NCBI GenBank assembly: GCA_029204225.1
Contig: MU831876.1
Coordinates: forward strand, 1-64,000
Source of the DNA: Diphasiastrum complanatum
Lineage: Eukaryota > Streptophyta > Lycopodiopsida > Lycopodiales > Lycopodiaceae
Length of the DNA stretch: 64,000 bases
Direction of reading: 5' to 3'
This document shows, one piece after another, positions 1 to 10,600 of this stretch. Each line of letters opens with the position of its first letter. Positions within the stretch are counted from its first letter, which is position 1. The notes under the pieces are model-generated. The model worked only from the letters and a program-made list of their open reading frames with translations. It was not told where the DNA came from and did no database searches. The position numbers and the translations under genes are program-made.

Positions 1-901
1 GGCGCTGTGACTTGAGCGGTTTTCCCCAACACGCGCTAAGTCTAACATTCATCCATCATGTACTTACGTAAAGCCAACTCAGAAACGTAACTAGCTTAAC
101 CATTCAGACTTAGAAAACTGGAATCCCATCCAACCCCTGAAAGCCAACTCATAATTCCGTCCCCAAAAAGGTAACCAAATGCAAAGACCAAGCCACCCAC
201 GGCATAGTGGTCGCCAAACTTGACCAAATGGCATAGCGGCAAAGCCCCATGTCTGATGACAGGGACCCTTAGGCTCCAGCGACGCAAAAAGGTTGTAGTA
301 AGGGTCCTTCCACTTGGACCAGTCCGGAGGCGAAACCGAAATTGGTAATCATCCCCAGGATCAACTTTATTAGATTCGGAAGAGGTTACATTTATACTTA
401 GACTTGACCGTTACTCGGGCCACCCAACACGTGCTGGCATTGTGCCTGGCTCGTGCTGGTAGAGGGAGCTGAGACCTGGCGACTGGATTCCTGGCGCTGG
501 TTGAGCTGCCCAAGTTTCTGTCTACCGGACTCCCCCTATAGTTCTGCTGTGATTCGGCGCACCCCCTTCTGGTTTGAAACATAGTGCTTTATGGTAAAGC
601 ACGCTTTTTAGGACTTAGTTTGTATTTGCTGATTAAGCCTGGCAAGCCTGGCAGAATCAGTCTGGCTCCCGGACATGGGTCCCGGGAGCCGTCCCGGCGG
701 CCGAATCAACTTGCTTTCCTGACTAGGCCATGACTCGAGCTCCAGAGCTAGCTCATGACTTGTGACTACTTGACTGGCTCACCACAGATCGGAGGCTCAG
801 TCCTTGACGTTCTAACTTGCTCTGGGACCTTAGAGAGTGTCATCCCTTTAAGTCTTACAGAGCACGCTGGGTGCACCCGAGTCATCTTTACAACACACCA
901 T
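1..901. other. No recognisable gene
   Basis: This stretch is moderately GC-rich compared with the rest of the window. Short open frames occur on both strands (for example 370-582 minus), but none shows a domain I recognise. It may be the edge of a degraded retroelement. I see no RNA gene. Confidence 0.4.
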
Positions 902-1361
902 CTATCCCCCGCCCACGGCCGCAGCACCAACGCCTCTGTCACTAGACGGGTTTTTGAGAATCCATGATCTGCCATACACAGCCAGCCCCAACACCGCTTG
1001 CTTCGAAGACAAGCCGGCCTTAAGCCAAGATGCAACTCCAAAGCTTGTGCTGAGATCGCTATTTGGATCGTAAAGAGAAATTAAGGTCTGCACATTTGGG
1101 TTGCTTTGTTTGACTGCGGAAGTGAAACCTCCAATGAGACTTCCGTCATCGTAAGCAGGCAGCTGCACTTGAATTATCCAAGATGGCGAATGCATAGAAG
1201 AGGTGAGTGAATAGGAGTGAGTTGATTGATGAGGGAGGGTATGAGTCTGCAGAATATGATGGCCAGTAACCAGCTTTTACAGGTGTTGCGGAGGAAGAAG
1301 CTGAACAATATGGAGAAAGACATGCCAGAACAGTTGTAATTAGCCTCAGTAATCGATCCAT
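902..1361 (-). pseudogene. Class V (GH18) chitinase pseudogene, catalytic core deleted
   Basis: GH18 chitinases cleave beta-1,4 linkages in chitin; plant class V enzymes are secreted defence proteins of about 370 residues. The frame starting at the ATG at 1361 has a signal peptide (MDRLLRLITTVLACL) and then the family's opening, VKAGYWPSYSADSYPPSSI and LFTHLFYAFAILDNS. Near 1155 the frame shifts. The second frame continues with SNPNVQTLIS and then jumps directly to LYDPNSDLSTSFGVASWL and LGLAVYGRSW, which in intact enzymes lie about 150 residues further on. The missing part includes beta-4 with the DGxDxDxE catalytic motif. The frame stops after GVGAAAVGGG, before the normal C-terminus. Seen: frameshift, fused ends, early stop. 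Known from the family: order of motifs and expected length. Inferred: an inactive remnant, not a small functional gene. Confidence 0.8.
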
Positions 1362-2247
1362 GTGTCTGAAGTGCGGAAATAAGATCCAGGTTCTGGTAAT
1401 GGCCGTTGGCTGATGATTGTGAAATATATAATAAGAGTCTAGAAAATCTGTGATGTATCCAAGTTTATACGCCAAAGCAGTTTCTATGATAAATACTTCA
1501 CAGATCAATTGAGGATATTCAGAAGAACAAAATTCGAGCTAGATTTTAAAATCAAGACACCTTTTCGCAGGCTGCTTCACAAAAGAATGAATGATTTGCC
1601 ATTTTAACAACATAAATGTGCAGAACAAAGCTACTGAAAAAAAATAATCTAGGCAAACTGCAAATGTAGTGTTTTCTGATCCTAGTGCTGCAGTTAGGAG
1701 CTAGTACTGTGCAGTCTGTGCTTAGCTATCTATTAGAATTGTGGATGATGAAATGATGACTGTGAGCTGCAGAAGATTCATCAAAGAGATCAGAATTAGA
1801 CCATGGGTAGCTGAGGGTGACAGTGACGACCCCATATATATACATGTGTCATTCTTCTAGAACAAGGAGGATAAGTCCGAAAGGTAAAGGTAAAGAAAAA
1901 GAAGAGGAAGTGGGTCACAGAAGTACAGCATTCCTTGATTTTGTTGAAGTCTAGCATTAAACAGTGACAAAGGTCTTTGTTGTTGACTAGAACTTTGCGC
2001 GTGATGAATTCACTCATCTTTTAGTCAAATACGTCTCAACAAAAATCTGATTCTAAAACATAAGTACAGATTATGAAATCTTCAAATTGATCTCACTTAT
2101 TTTTCTGCCTGCTATCCGTGATGCAGGCATATTGCAATCAATTCCTCAAAAGCTGACTTGTCACCTTAAGAAAAAACCAAAACTTTATTATAATTTTTTA
2201 GTGTTAAAAAAATGTAGTTTTGATGAAACAACTTCGTTCAGATTTAA

Positions 2248-2251
<4 letters not shown>

Positions 2252-2304
<53 letters not shown>
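2252..2304. repeat. (CT)n microsatellite
   Basis: An uninterrupted CT dinucleotide run of about 52 bases, lying just outside the left end of the adjacent MITE. Confidence 0.97.
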
Positions 2305-2306
<2 letters not shown>

Positions 2307-2326
2307 CCATAGATTTGTGTTGGTAG

Positions 2327-3228
2327 CATAGTTACAGCGCGATTCCCGAATCACGATTCAGAATCGGGATTCCGATTCGCGATTCGAGATTTTCTCAGAA
2401 TCGTGTAGAATCGATTTTTTTTTTTTTTTGAAATTTTTTTAGGCAATATGGGTATCAGATGAAAGCTCTGATCGAGGGAATTATGATTGTGTAGTTTGCC
2501 GACTGTTTCGGGTGCGAAACACCAAAAAGTGTGTTTTCACTCGGGGAGTTGGAAGGCCAAATCATGAAGAGGCCTTACCGTCGGGGCTGGGGTCTACCGG
2601 CAGCCCCCGGACCCCGCCATTGGGGGGCGTTGCCCCCCAAACCCCCCACCAGGGGGCTACTGCCCCCCGAACCCCGCCGTTGGGGGGCGTTGCCCCCCAA
2701 ACCCCCAACCAGGGGGCTACCGCCCCCCGAACCCCCCGTTTCTCGGGGGGCTTCCGCTCCCCGAACCCCCCGTTTCCCGGGGGGCTACTGTCCCCCGAAC
2801 CCCCTAGAGCTTCTTGCTATATAGACATTGTAGATAAAAATGCCACCGCCCCCCTGTAGATAAAAATGGGGTCCAAATGCGTGCCGAGAAGGGCCCAATA
2901 TTTATGCCCCCAACTGTATGTACATTGCACTCACATCTCCAGTGAACCAATTGCAAAAGTGATCATCATCCATACAGTTGATAGTCCAAACTGTAGCATT
3001 AACATTTACTGAAAACCAGAGCAAATGACAACCAGATAGCTACTGAAAATAAGATCCGTTTGTGCCTCATCTACTGCACTTTTGAGAGGCAAAACGCTGG
3101 TTTGACCATTGATCCCCTAAAAAAATTTCAGCAATAAGCTATTTTTCCATTTTTTTTTTTTTTTTTGCGATTCTGGGTCGCGAATCGCGATTCGCAGACC
3201 CAGCAAATCGAGATTCGCTGCAACTATG
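2327..3228. mobile_element. hAT-like MITE, copy 1 (GATTC subfamily)
   Basis: A non-autonomous DNA transposon of 902 bp. Its ends are inverted: CATAGTTACAGCG on the left and CGCTGCAACTATG on the right. It is flanked by a perfect 8-bp direct repeat, GTTGGTAG (2319-2326 and 3229-3236). An 8-bp duplication is the hallmark of hAT transposases. Both subterminal zones are packed with GATTC/GAATC words in both orientations. The core carries a C/G-rich tandem block (2590-2810) and an AT-rich part with poly-T. No transposase is encoded, so mobility would need an autonomous relative elsewhere. The core is homologous to the copy at 11708-12428. Confidence 0.88.
2590..2815. repeat. GC-rich hairpin minisatellite in MITE core
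   Basis: Imperfect tandem units of about 60 bp alternate G runs and C runs. At least six local inverted repeats of the kind GGGGGGC-GTT-GCCCCCC can be counted, each able to form a tight hairpin. The two frames that read open across it (2512-2859) are Pro/Gly-rich low-complexity translations and are not called as genes. Confidence 0.85.
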
Positions 3229-3840
3229 GTTGGTAGCATGGTTCTTCCCTTCTTCTAATTGTGAGGAGCGTTTGAATATTTTCATTGAACAATGATTGAA
3301 ATGTTTTCAAAGTAAAAAGTGGTGTTGTTTGTGTTTGTCCACCAATCTAGACATTTTCTTACCAATCTAGACATGTTAGATAAACTCTATAAAGTTATGT
3401 TTTGTAAACCTCTTATCTTCATTTTAGTTTTTGAGCTGCAAGTAATTTCTAGGTTAAAGCTTTCTTAGTTCTTTGGTTAAGACTATTTTACGTTGAAAAT
3501 ACATCAGGGTTGGTAAGCCTGCAAAATTACAAGTTAGCAGCTTGCAAGTTTGGGTGTTGACTCACCACTAAAATTCAATCGCAGTCAGTGCAAGTTGCAA
3601 TGAAAAAATCATTCTTCTCTTTTGTAGATGTGGGTGTAAATTCTAGCGATGAAAGCATGGTCACTACATCTAAAATTAGCTATTTGTAGGCCATGTTCTT
3701 CACAAAACTTGAAATTCTAGACAAGGTTTTATAATCTTGGTTGTGGGTTAAATTAGACCTACATATCATTGGTCTATGAAAGCTAGTCTAGAATCTATCT
3801 CGTGCACTAATTTTTTATGCCTCGTTAAGCATAGATCAAG

Positions 3841-4145
3841 GCCTAATGTATCTTTGTTAGAGTGACACCCTCTAAGCACTAATTCCAATTTTCTTCTAAC
3901 CGGAATGACCATAATGCAACATGTAACTTGTGTTCCCAATTTGATCAGCTTGCCTCAACAGTTTTTGTTATAATATTGCATAGAATCTTATTAGAAGATT
4001 TTGTTTGTTCATTACCTCTTGGTTAATATGGTGTACTAAACCAATGAATCACAAAAAATTCTTCCATTAAACACTTGATTGTTGCGTTGACAAAATCGGT
4101 AGCAATGATTATTTCATTACAAGTCCCTTGGAAAGCTTATGGATT
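3841..4145 (-). pseudogene. Ty3/gypsy integrase remnant
   Basis: Minus-strand translation gives the integrase core region in one frame, with stops. NATIKCLMEEFFVIHWFSTP is followed by a stop and then PRGNEQTKSSNKIL, matching the family's HxxSTPYYPQxNGQAExxNK segment. KTVEAS, a stop and NWEHKLHVALWSFR follow, matching the W-x-L-x-x-ALWAYR segment. Upstream, SFPRDL matches the FGxPxxLISD stretch. Several stop codons are visible, so it is non-functional. No LTRs can be assigned to it. Confidence 0.75.
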
Positions 4146-4560
4146 AACATGCTACTTATCTTTCTCTGGAGAAGATTATGAGAGTTTCCTCATATTAACC
4201 TGCATGGAAATACATTGACAAAGATTAACCATGTTTCGCAATTGCATTGAAAAAAAAGTATGGTTTGGACTTGCAACAAATGAGGTGAACTCCTTTGAAA
4301 AAATGACAACTACATGGTCTATTTGGCCAATGGTGTTGGTTAGCTACAATACTGGGCATAAAAAAATGGGCATGTCATGTAAGGATTCTTATTCTTGAAA
4401 AAGATAAAGAAAAATTTTGGGTGCATATCTTGTAGCACTAATTGAGAAATTAAGCCAAAAGTATATGCATAAATCATGTGGATCCAAAGATTCTCAAATT
4501 TTTAGAATTTCATTTCTCTTCAAACATCATCTCAAACAGTGTTTTGCCTCTACGGCATCA

Positions 4561-5255
4561 TTAGGCAAATATTACACAAATGGTTAGCACATGAAATTGC
4601 TTACCCCAAAAAAAATTAGCTAGAAAACCATCCAACCTCATTGCCAAAGCACACTCACATAAGACATTCCATTTTGTTGAGGTGTGTAACAACAAGATAT
4701 CTCCTTTTTTATGGCATGTTGTACACAAAACTTCTTGAATTGATCTAAGATGTACTCTCCTCTTCCGTCCAATCTTCGTACCTTGATCTTGATACAAGTT
4801 AGTTCTCTATATGGGTTTTGAACTTCACAAATTGACCATATACCATTGTCGTACATGCCTCACAAGACAGCCTCTTACCACATCTTACCAAGGATCTAGA
4901 CAGCTTGAGAGCAATCTCTTCCTTACATACATATAGCTTGCATGGATTTGAAATTTGGGTGACCCAATCTCTTGTGCCATAACTCCACTCATGATCCTTT
5001 TAGCAATGACATTTTCATTCTTTTTTTTTTATCAAGCAATCATTCCATCAAATTCAACAATAAAGCCAATGTCCAAAAGTTGCCCCACACTCAACAAGTT
5101 TTGTATTGTTAGGAACATGCAACATACCTTCAAGCTTTATCTTCATGGTAGACCCGAGACATATATAAACTTATTCCACCTCCTCAATTTTGCATTCACA
5201 TCATCTAAATCCAATATCCCTTTGAATTTAACTATTCCTCAGTGTCAATGAATGA
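4561..5255 (-). pseudogene. Ty1/copia pol remnant (GAG-pre-integrase and integrase)
   Basis: The strongest part is 4638-4856, whose translation contains KVRRLDGRGEYILDQFKKFC and CCYTPQQNGM. These match the copia integrase VLRSDxGGEY...F..FC and YTPQQNGV motifs. Further upstream on the same strand (about 4900-5250) frames with stops read LEGMLHVPNNTKLVE and CEACTTMVYGQFVKF. They resemble the zone between protease and integrase where copia elements have a histidine-cysteine region. Frameshifts and stops are frequent. No flanking LTRs were recognised. Confidence 0.7.
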
Positions 5256-7665
5256 ATCATTTGGGAAATAAAGAAAAAATCTTTGATTTCATCAAGATGC
5301 TCACTGACAAAGACATACACAAGGCAAAAATAAGATTCTCAAAGAAGCCTCATGAGACTTGTCTAAGTTTGAGGCACGACTTCAAAAACTACTAAGAAAT
5401 TGAACTAATAAGAGACTTTCCTCTTGTTATAAGAACAAGAAAAGGATGGAAGAAAGGACACAAGACCATGGACACCAAAACAACATTTGATCTTGTGTTC
5501 GCAGGAAAGAAGGAAGTAAACTAGGGAGGAGACTTATAAGTAGATCCACTCGATGCAATGAAGAAGACCTTAGCTCCAATGGAAAAGAGATGTAGACTGT
5601 AAACAGAATAAAAAAGGGGTGATTATTGATAATGCAGAGCATTTCAATAGGGTTGGAATGAACCTCAATATAGAGCATGCAAAACTTTCAACCAACAAAC
5701 TAGGCTACTTGATTTTTGTGATGAATAAGAGCCAACAAGTACACATGGGCCATATTGCACTTGGTGAGAACAAAAGTGAAAGTGTTAGTATTGGCCATTT
5801 TAGAAATAGTTTGATGTGCAAGAACTGAGTCCAAATGTTTTAGAATACTAGCTAAAATGCTTGAAGACCCGTTAGGGAAAAGACAACTGGATTTCATATA
5901 GCAATTCCACATCTTAGACAAGTCGATGAAAATTGATATCCACAAACATATATCCACAGTAGCTTTCATACATTTTACAATGAGTAACATACTTAGCTTC
6001 TATCACCAATGGTGAAACTATAAATCAGTGGAAGAGGTGAAAGTTTCCAAAAACAAGCCAATTGCAGATGATACAATTCTTTTCTCCAGAATCATACAGA
6101 CATTCTTAAGAGCTATAATGGATATTGCTAGAAGTTTTTTGTGATATTTTGGGATGTTCTGTTTTAAGTGTTACAATACAGAAGTAATTTGTTTCAAACA
6201 AACTGCATCCTTTTTTACTTGATTCATTTATGATTTCAAGGCAAGGAAAATTGGTTTGGCTATCAATGATTGGTCAAAAAATATTCATACATTTATTTTG
6301 AACTTCAAAAATCAATCAGCACAGACTTCCAAAAAATATCAGATTTTGACACAATGTCTTTGCATACATAGTCAGTGTATGTTTGACATTTGGCTTGCTG
6401 AGACAAATCTCTTAAGACTATCATAGCTAGAAAAATGCCAAAAATATATTTACCCTACGCTTATTAAACAGCTTGGGAAGGCAAGAAGTTTTCACCCTAC
6501 AAGCTAAGATGATTTTGCTGCTAATACCATCATTTGCAAATTTGAAACTGTCAACCATGTTGCTCTTGCATGAAAATCTCTGGGCATCACCTTAAAGCAC
6601 AACTAAAGTAGCCCTTACCGAATGAGAAAAAGGAGTCTTAAATACAAAATACTTTTGAGACGAATCCTAATCGTCTTCACATTAATCACATGGCACAGGT
6701 AAAATGTCCAGAATTCAATGTGCAGATTTCCTCAATGTCTACGGTGCCATTGAAAATCACTACATGTGTGGCACCTGGAAAGAAAAAAGCACCAAGAGTA
6801 AGTGTGAAATACAAGTAGCTTTTGCGGCACAGGGACTTTCAGTATGATGACTTCTTGCAAGTGTGTTTCAAAAGCATTAATTGCTATTAGTCAGTCATTA
6901 AAAGGTTGAGGATAGAAGTCCCTTCAACTACTGGAAACAACTTAAGCAGTGAAGGATCTGAATCTTTGACACATTTCTATGTGATACATTCACATCTGTA
7001 AGTGTTCATAAATAAAAAATAGCTTCAACAACAGTCTTTTCAATTGAAGTTACTCATCTGAATTTTCCAATGCTTAAAAGAAAGTGAAAATATTCCATGA
7101 AGAAGCATGGGACTTTTTTAACTTTGCCGCAATAGCAGTAAGCTAGTGTGATAAGTCTCTCAAAGCTGACAGGTCTCTTATAGGTGTGTTTGAGCTAAAA
7201 AAAATGCATGTTTTATAATCCTTTTAAAATGGAAGGCTTTTTTCTTTTTTTTCGTTTTCCAAGTGCACACCAAAGCTGCTCACGATCATTCAAGTCACCT
7301 TGTTTCCCCTTTCCTTAACCCCACCAAGTATGGCTAGGTGTTCCAGTGTTGCCACCTATATTGAACCTTGAGGAAAGGTGTTCCACACTCCTTAACCTCT
7401 AGCACTCAGGGGCCCGTGCCGCATAGCAAAGGCTCTTCCTACACAATATACAGAACAAAATAAAATTCGAGAGGTCTCCTTTGTTTGTAGCATTGAGAAC
7501 ACAAAATGAGCACAGAAGTATTTTTACCTGAGATCCTGTCTGAACAATTTCATGCAACATGTTGAAGTACCTGCAAATGTTATTGAAAAAGTCATACCTT
7601 TTGAGTTGTGAGTATGTCCAGAGTCTTTGCAGGCACAAAATCAATCCATAAACCTGGCCATTTCT
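5256..7665. other. No gene seen (3' flank of GNAT gene)
   Basis: AT-rich sequence with only short frames. Parts near 5400-5990 could be very decayed copia sequence, but I cannot support a domain. The 3' UTR and polyadenylation signal of the GNAT gene should lie just below 7666 and cannot be placed with confidence. Confidence 0.4.
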
Positions 7666-10600
7666 TTAGTTTTGTAGGCTTGTCCAAAGCAAAAGCCTTC
7701 TTGGACGAGCCAATGCCCTTGCATGAGAAACGGTCTCTTCACTCTCCATCATAAAACCATTCTTTGTGTACAGACTAAGGGCAGAATTGTTCAAAGCCAC
7801 GACATGCACATATAAATCCATAATACCTGAATCACCAGACATGTGGTCAAATTTCTGCCAGAAAGCTTTCTGCCAGGAGAACATCCTAGAGACAAGTTGA
7901 GGTTTGAATTTAAGATTGTGAACTCGGTTAAGTGCAAAAGTATTGTAAATAAGTAAAAACTGATTTGAGATTGAAAACCCTTGCGATGATAATTTGTCAG
8001 GTGCTTCATGATAACATTTGCAGGTTCTCTATCAAGTTTCAAGCACTTTGAATATGGGTCAAGACTTGAAGTCCGCTAGCAAATTCTGGCAGTCGGTCTT
8101 TGAAAAACTTGAAACCACCCTTAGTGTAAGTTCTTTGAATCACCGGAATTTAATGGGTAGTGGAAGATGTCAATGCAAAATCAGGAAAATATTAAGTTGC
8201 CCTGAAAAGGAAAATGTTGAGGATGATAAATGAAGTCAATGTCGCAAAATGCATATACTTTGGCATGCATGGTACAAATTGAAACTGTTGACGCAGCTGC
8301 AACATGATGAAGGAAGCCACGTGACTAAGAATATGAGATAGCTAGCAAGATATATGGATAAACATAGATTGCCACCTAAAGGCCTTCAATTCAAAGAATA
8401 CGGCAGAAGCAGACTCTGACATAACCGCAAACAAAGAGGTACCATGTTAGCTGGTGGATGGACCAAAAATGCCAAATAGACACATCAATGTATTCACCAT
8501 GGAAGAATGTGATAACGAAGTTGTTGCATACAAAGAGAGACGCGCCACCAGAAAGAATCACCCCATCATTGGGCACTAAGGCCATAACAACATTGTTGGG
8601 AGAACTAACAGTGTACCAAAGTAATATCTTGTAACATAGGTCAATAGCCCATGCATACAATGCGATGATACAGAACCCCCCAGAACTGAATAATATTCAT
8701 AGAATTGTACAAGAATCGACAAACACAAGCATGCAATTCCATCATTGATATGATGCTAGTACTCATGAAAGAAATGCAAAAAGTAATGTAGCTGATGGAG
8801 CAATAGTGAAAGTAGAGCTAGACTGTGATTGTGCTAGAAATATACAGTAAGGAACTTGTCCTCATTACCAATAGCAAAATTGTTGATGGATGTAATGGTA
8901 TGAGTCTGAGCAAATACATCTCAATGAAGGCCTGTAATGAAGTCCAATAGATTACAATACCAACCAAATGCTGTACATCACTGAGAAAAGTTTTCTTTCA
9001 AGGATAAGCTGTTACCAATAGGTTTTGATGGAACCTAGCACCAAAAGACTAACAATGAGAGTAACAGTTAGATTGATGAAAGAACTTAAACACTCCCTTT
9101 GAGATTTTGATTTATTTTCAAGGAAGCAACTTTCCGTCATACTTTGTGACTGGTCTAAAGATCTTGCATATGATGATGGATTTAAAAAGTGCACTCACCA
9201 CTTTAAAACAAGAGCCACCAGATAATTTCCAGTAACTTGGTAACTTCTTCCAGAGCATTGGTTATATTGGGAAGCAACTTTCTTGTGCCTACCTCCTGTT
9301 AGTCATCCTATATCAACTATGTCTAGTAGTAATTGATATCGGAAGATTGGGACCTAAAACTTCCATTCACCACTTTATAACTATCGCACGAATAAATCAT
9401 TCTACCAGTGCATACACAAAACTATTTGCACAAGCACGTTTTCACAAAACCTTTTTTCAACAAAAATGCATTCTAATTTCTATACATAAATCATTCATTC
9501 ATCTAAGTTTCTTGTAAGGCCACTCAGATGTACCCACATGGATAACCCCTCACCTCTGGCATTGCAATCAGCATGTTTCTGCATTAACCTTTGTGAGAAT
9601 TAGTTAGAGAAAATGGACTCTATGACATGTTGATTGTAAATTCAAGCTTTAGGATTGAGGTAACTGGAAGGAAGAAGTAGACAAACAAGAAACAAACAAA
9701 ATGAAGTACCCCATGCTTTTGCCCTCTTCTGTGCTTCTCTAATGAGAGCCATGCCTACACCTTTTCTCCTGGTTTCTTCAGCCACACAGAAGTTTGATAA
9801 ATAACCTCTACAATGATCAGCATCACTTCCCTGAAACAATCCAAAAGATTGATCATGTCATCTTGAAAATTTTTGTTTTAACTCAGGCACAGGCAACATT
9901 CTGGAAAAAGGACATAGGAAAAATAATCTATCAGCAAAAAAGTGAAATGTTCTCCACCCACGTGCACAATTAAGCACGACACTACATCTTTATGACAATA
10001 TTAGAACACCCTTCTGATTATGATCTAGATTCAACATATAAACAGATTCTAATAAAAGTCAGAGGCAAAAGTAGAGGACCCAGCGGTCTCTATGCTCAAA
10101 ATATATCCTGACTATTCCTGAGATCGTGTCTGTACCATGCCAACTCCCTGAATTTTATGCATCGATCCTCTACTGCATTTATGTTGACTACGATTAGTGC
10201 AATGTTCTTGTCACAGACAATGAACACACTTCAGAACTTATAGTGGACTTTTCTGCCACACACATCTTCCTTCTGGACTTTTGCTGATTTAAGTTTGCAA
10301 AACATTCCCACATTCTTCATCTATTAGTTTGTAAACATTGGAAAATGAAAGCCTCACACAAATGTGAATAAGGTCAAATACGAAATCAACTTAATCTTGG
10401 TCTTTTCAAGTGTATCATGCGAAAGAACATCCAGCTTTGGTCTTGCCAGATAAGCATTTTATAGAGTGTTGAAACTGCCACTGAATTTTTTTTTGTTTGA
10501 CGACATGGCCTGATACAAAATAATCACTTGTGTAGAGCAAATACATGGAAGAAAGAACTTCTGAAATTCTATTCACCAGCTTTGCATGCCCAACTAGCAC

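Noticed and set aside
2512-2859. Two overlapping Pro-rich ORFs of 97 and 115 codons
   Set aside because: Both lie across the GC hairpin array inside a MITE, are low complexity in several frames and have no homologous reading frame preserved in the second MITE copy.
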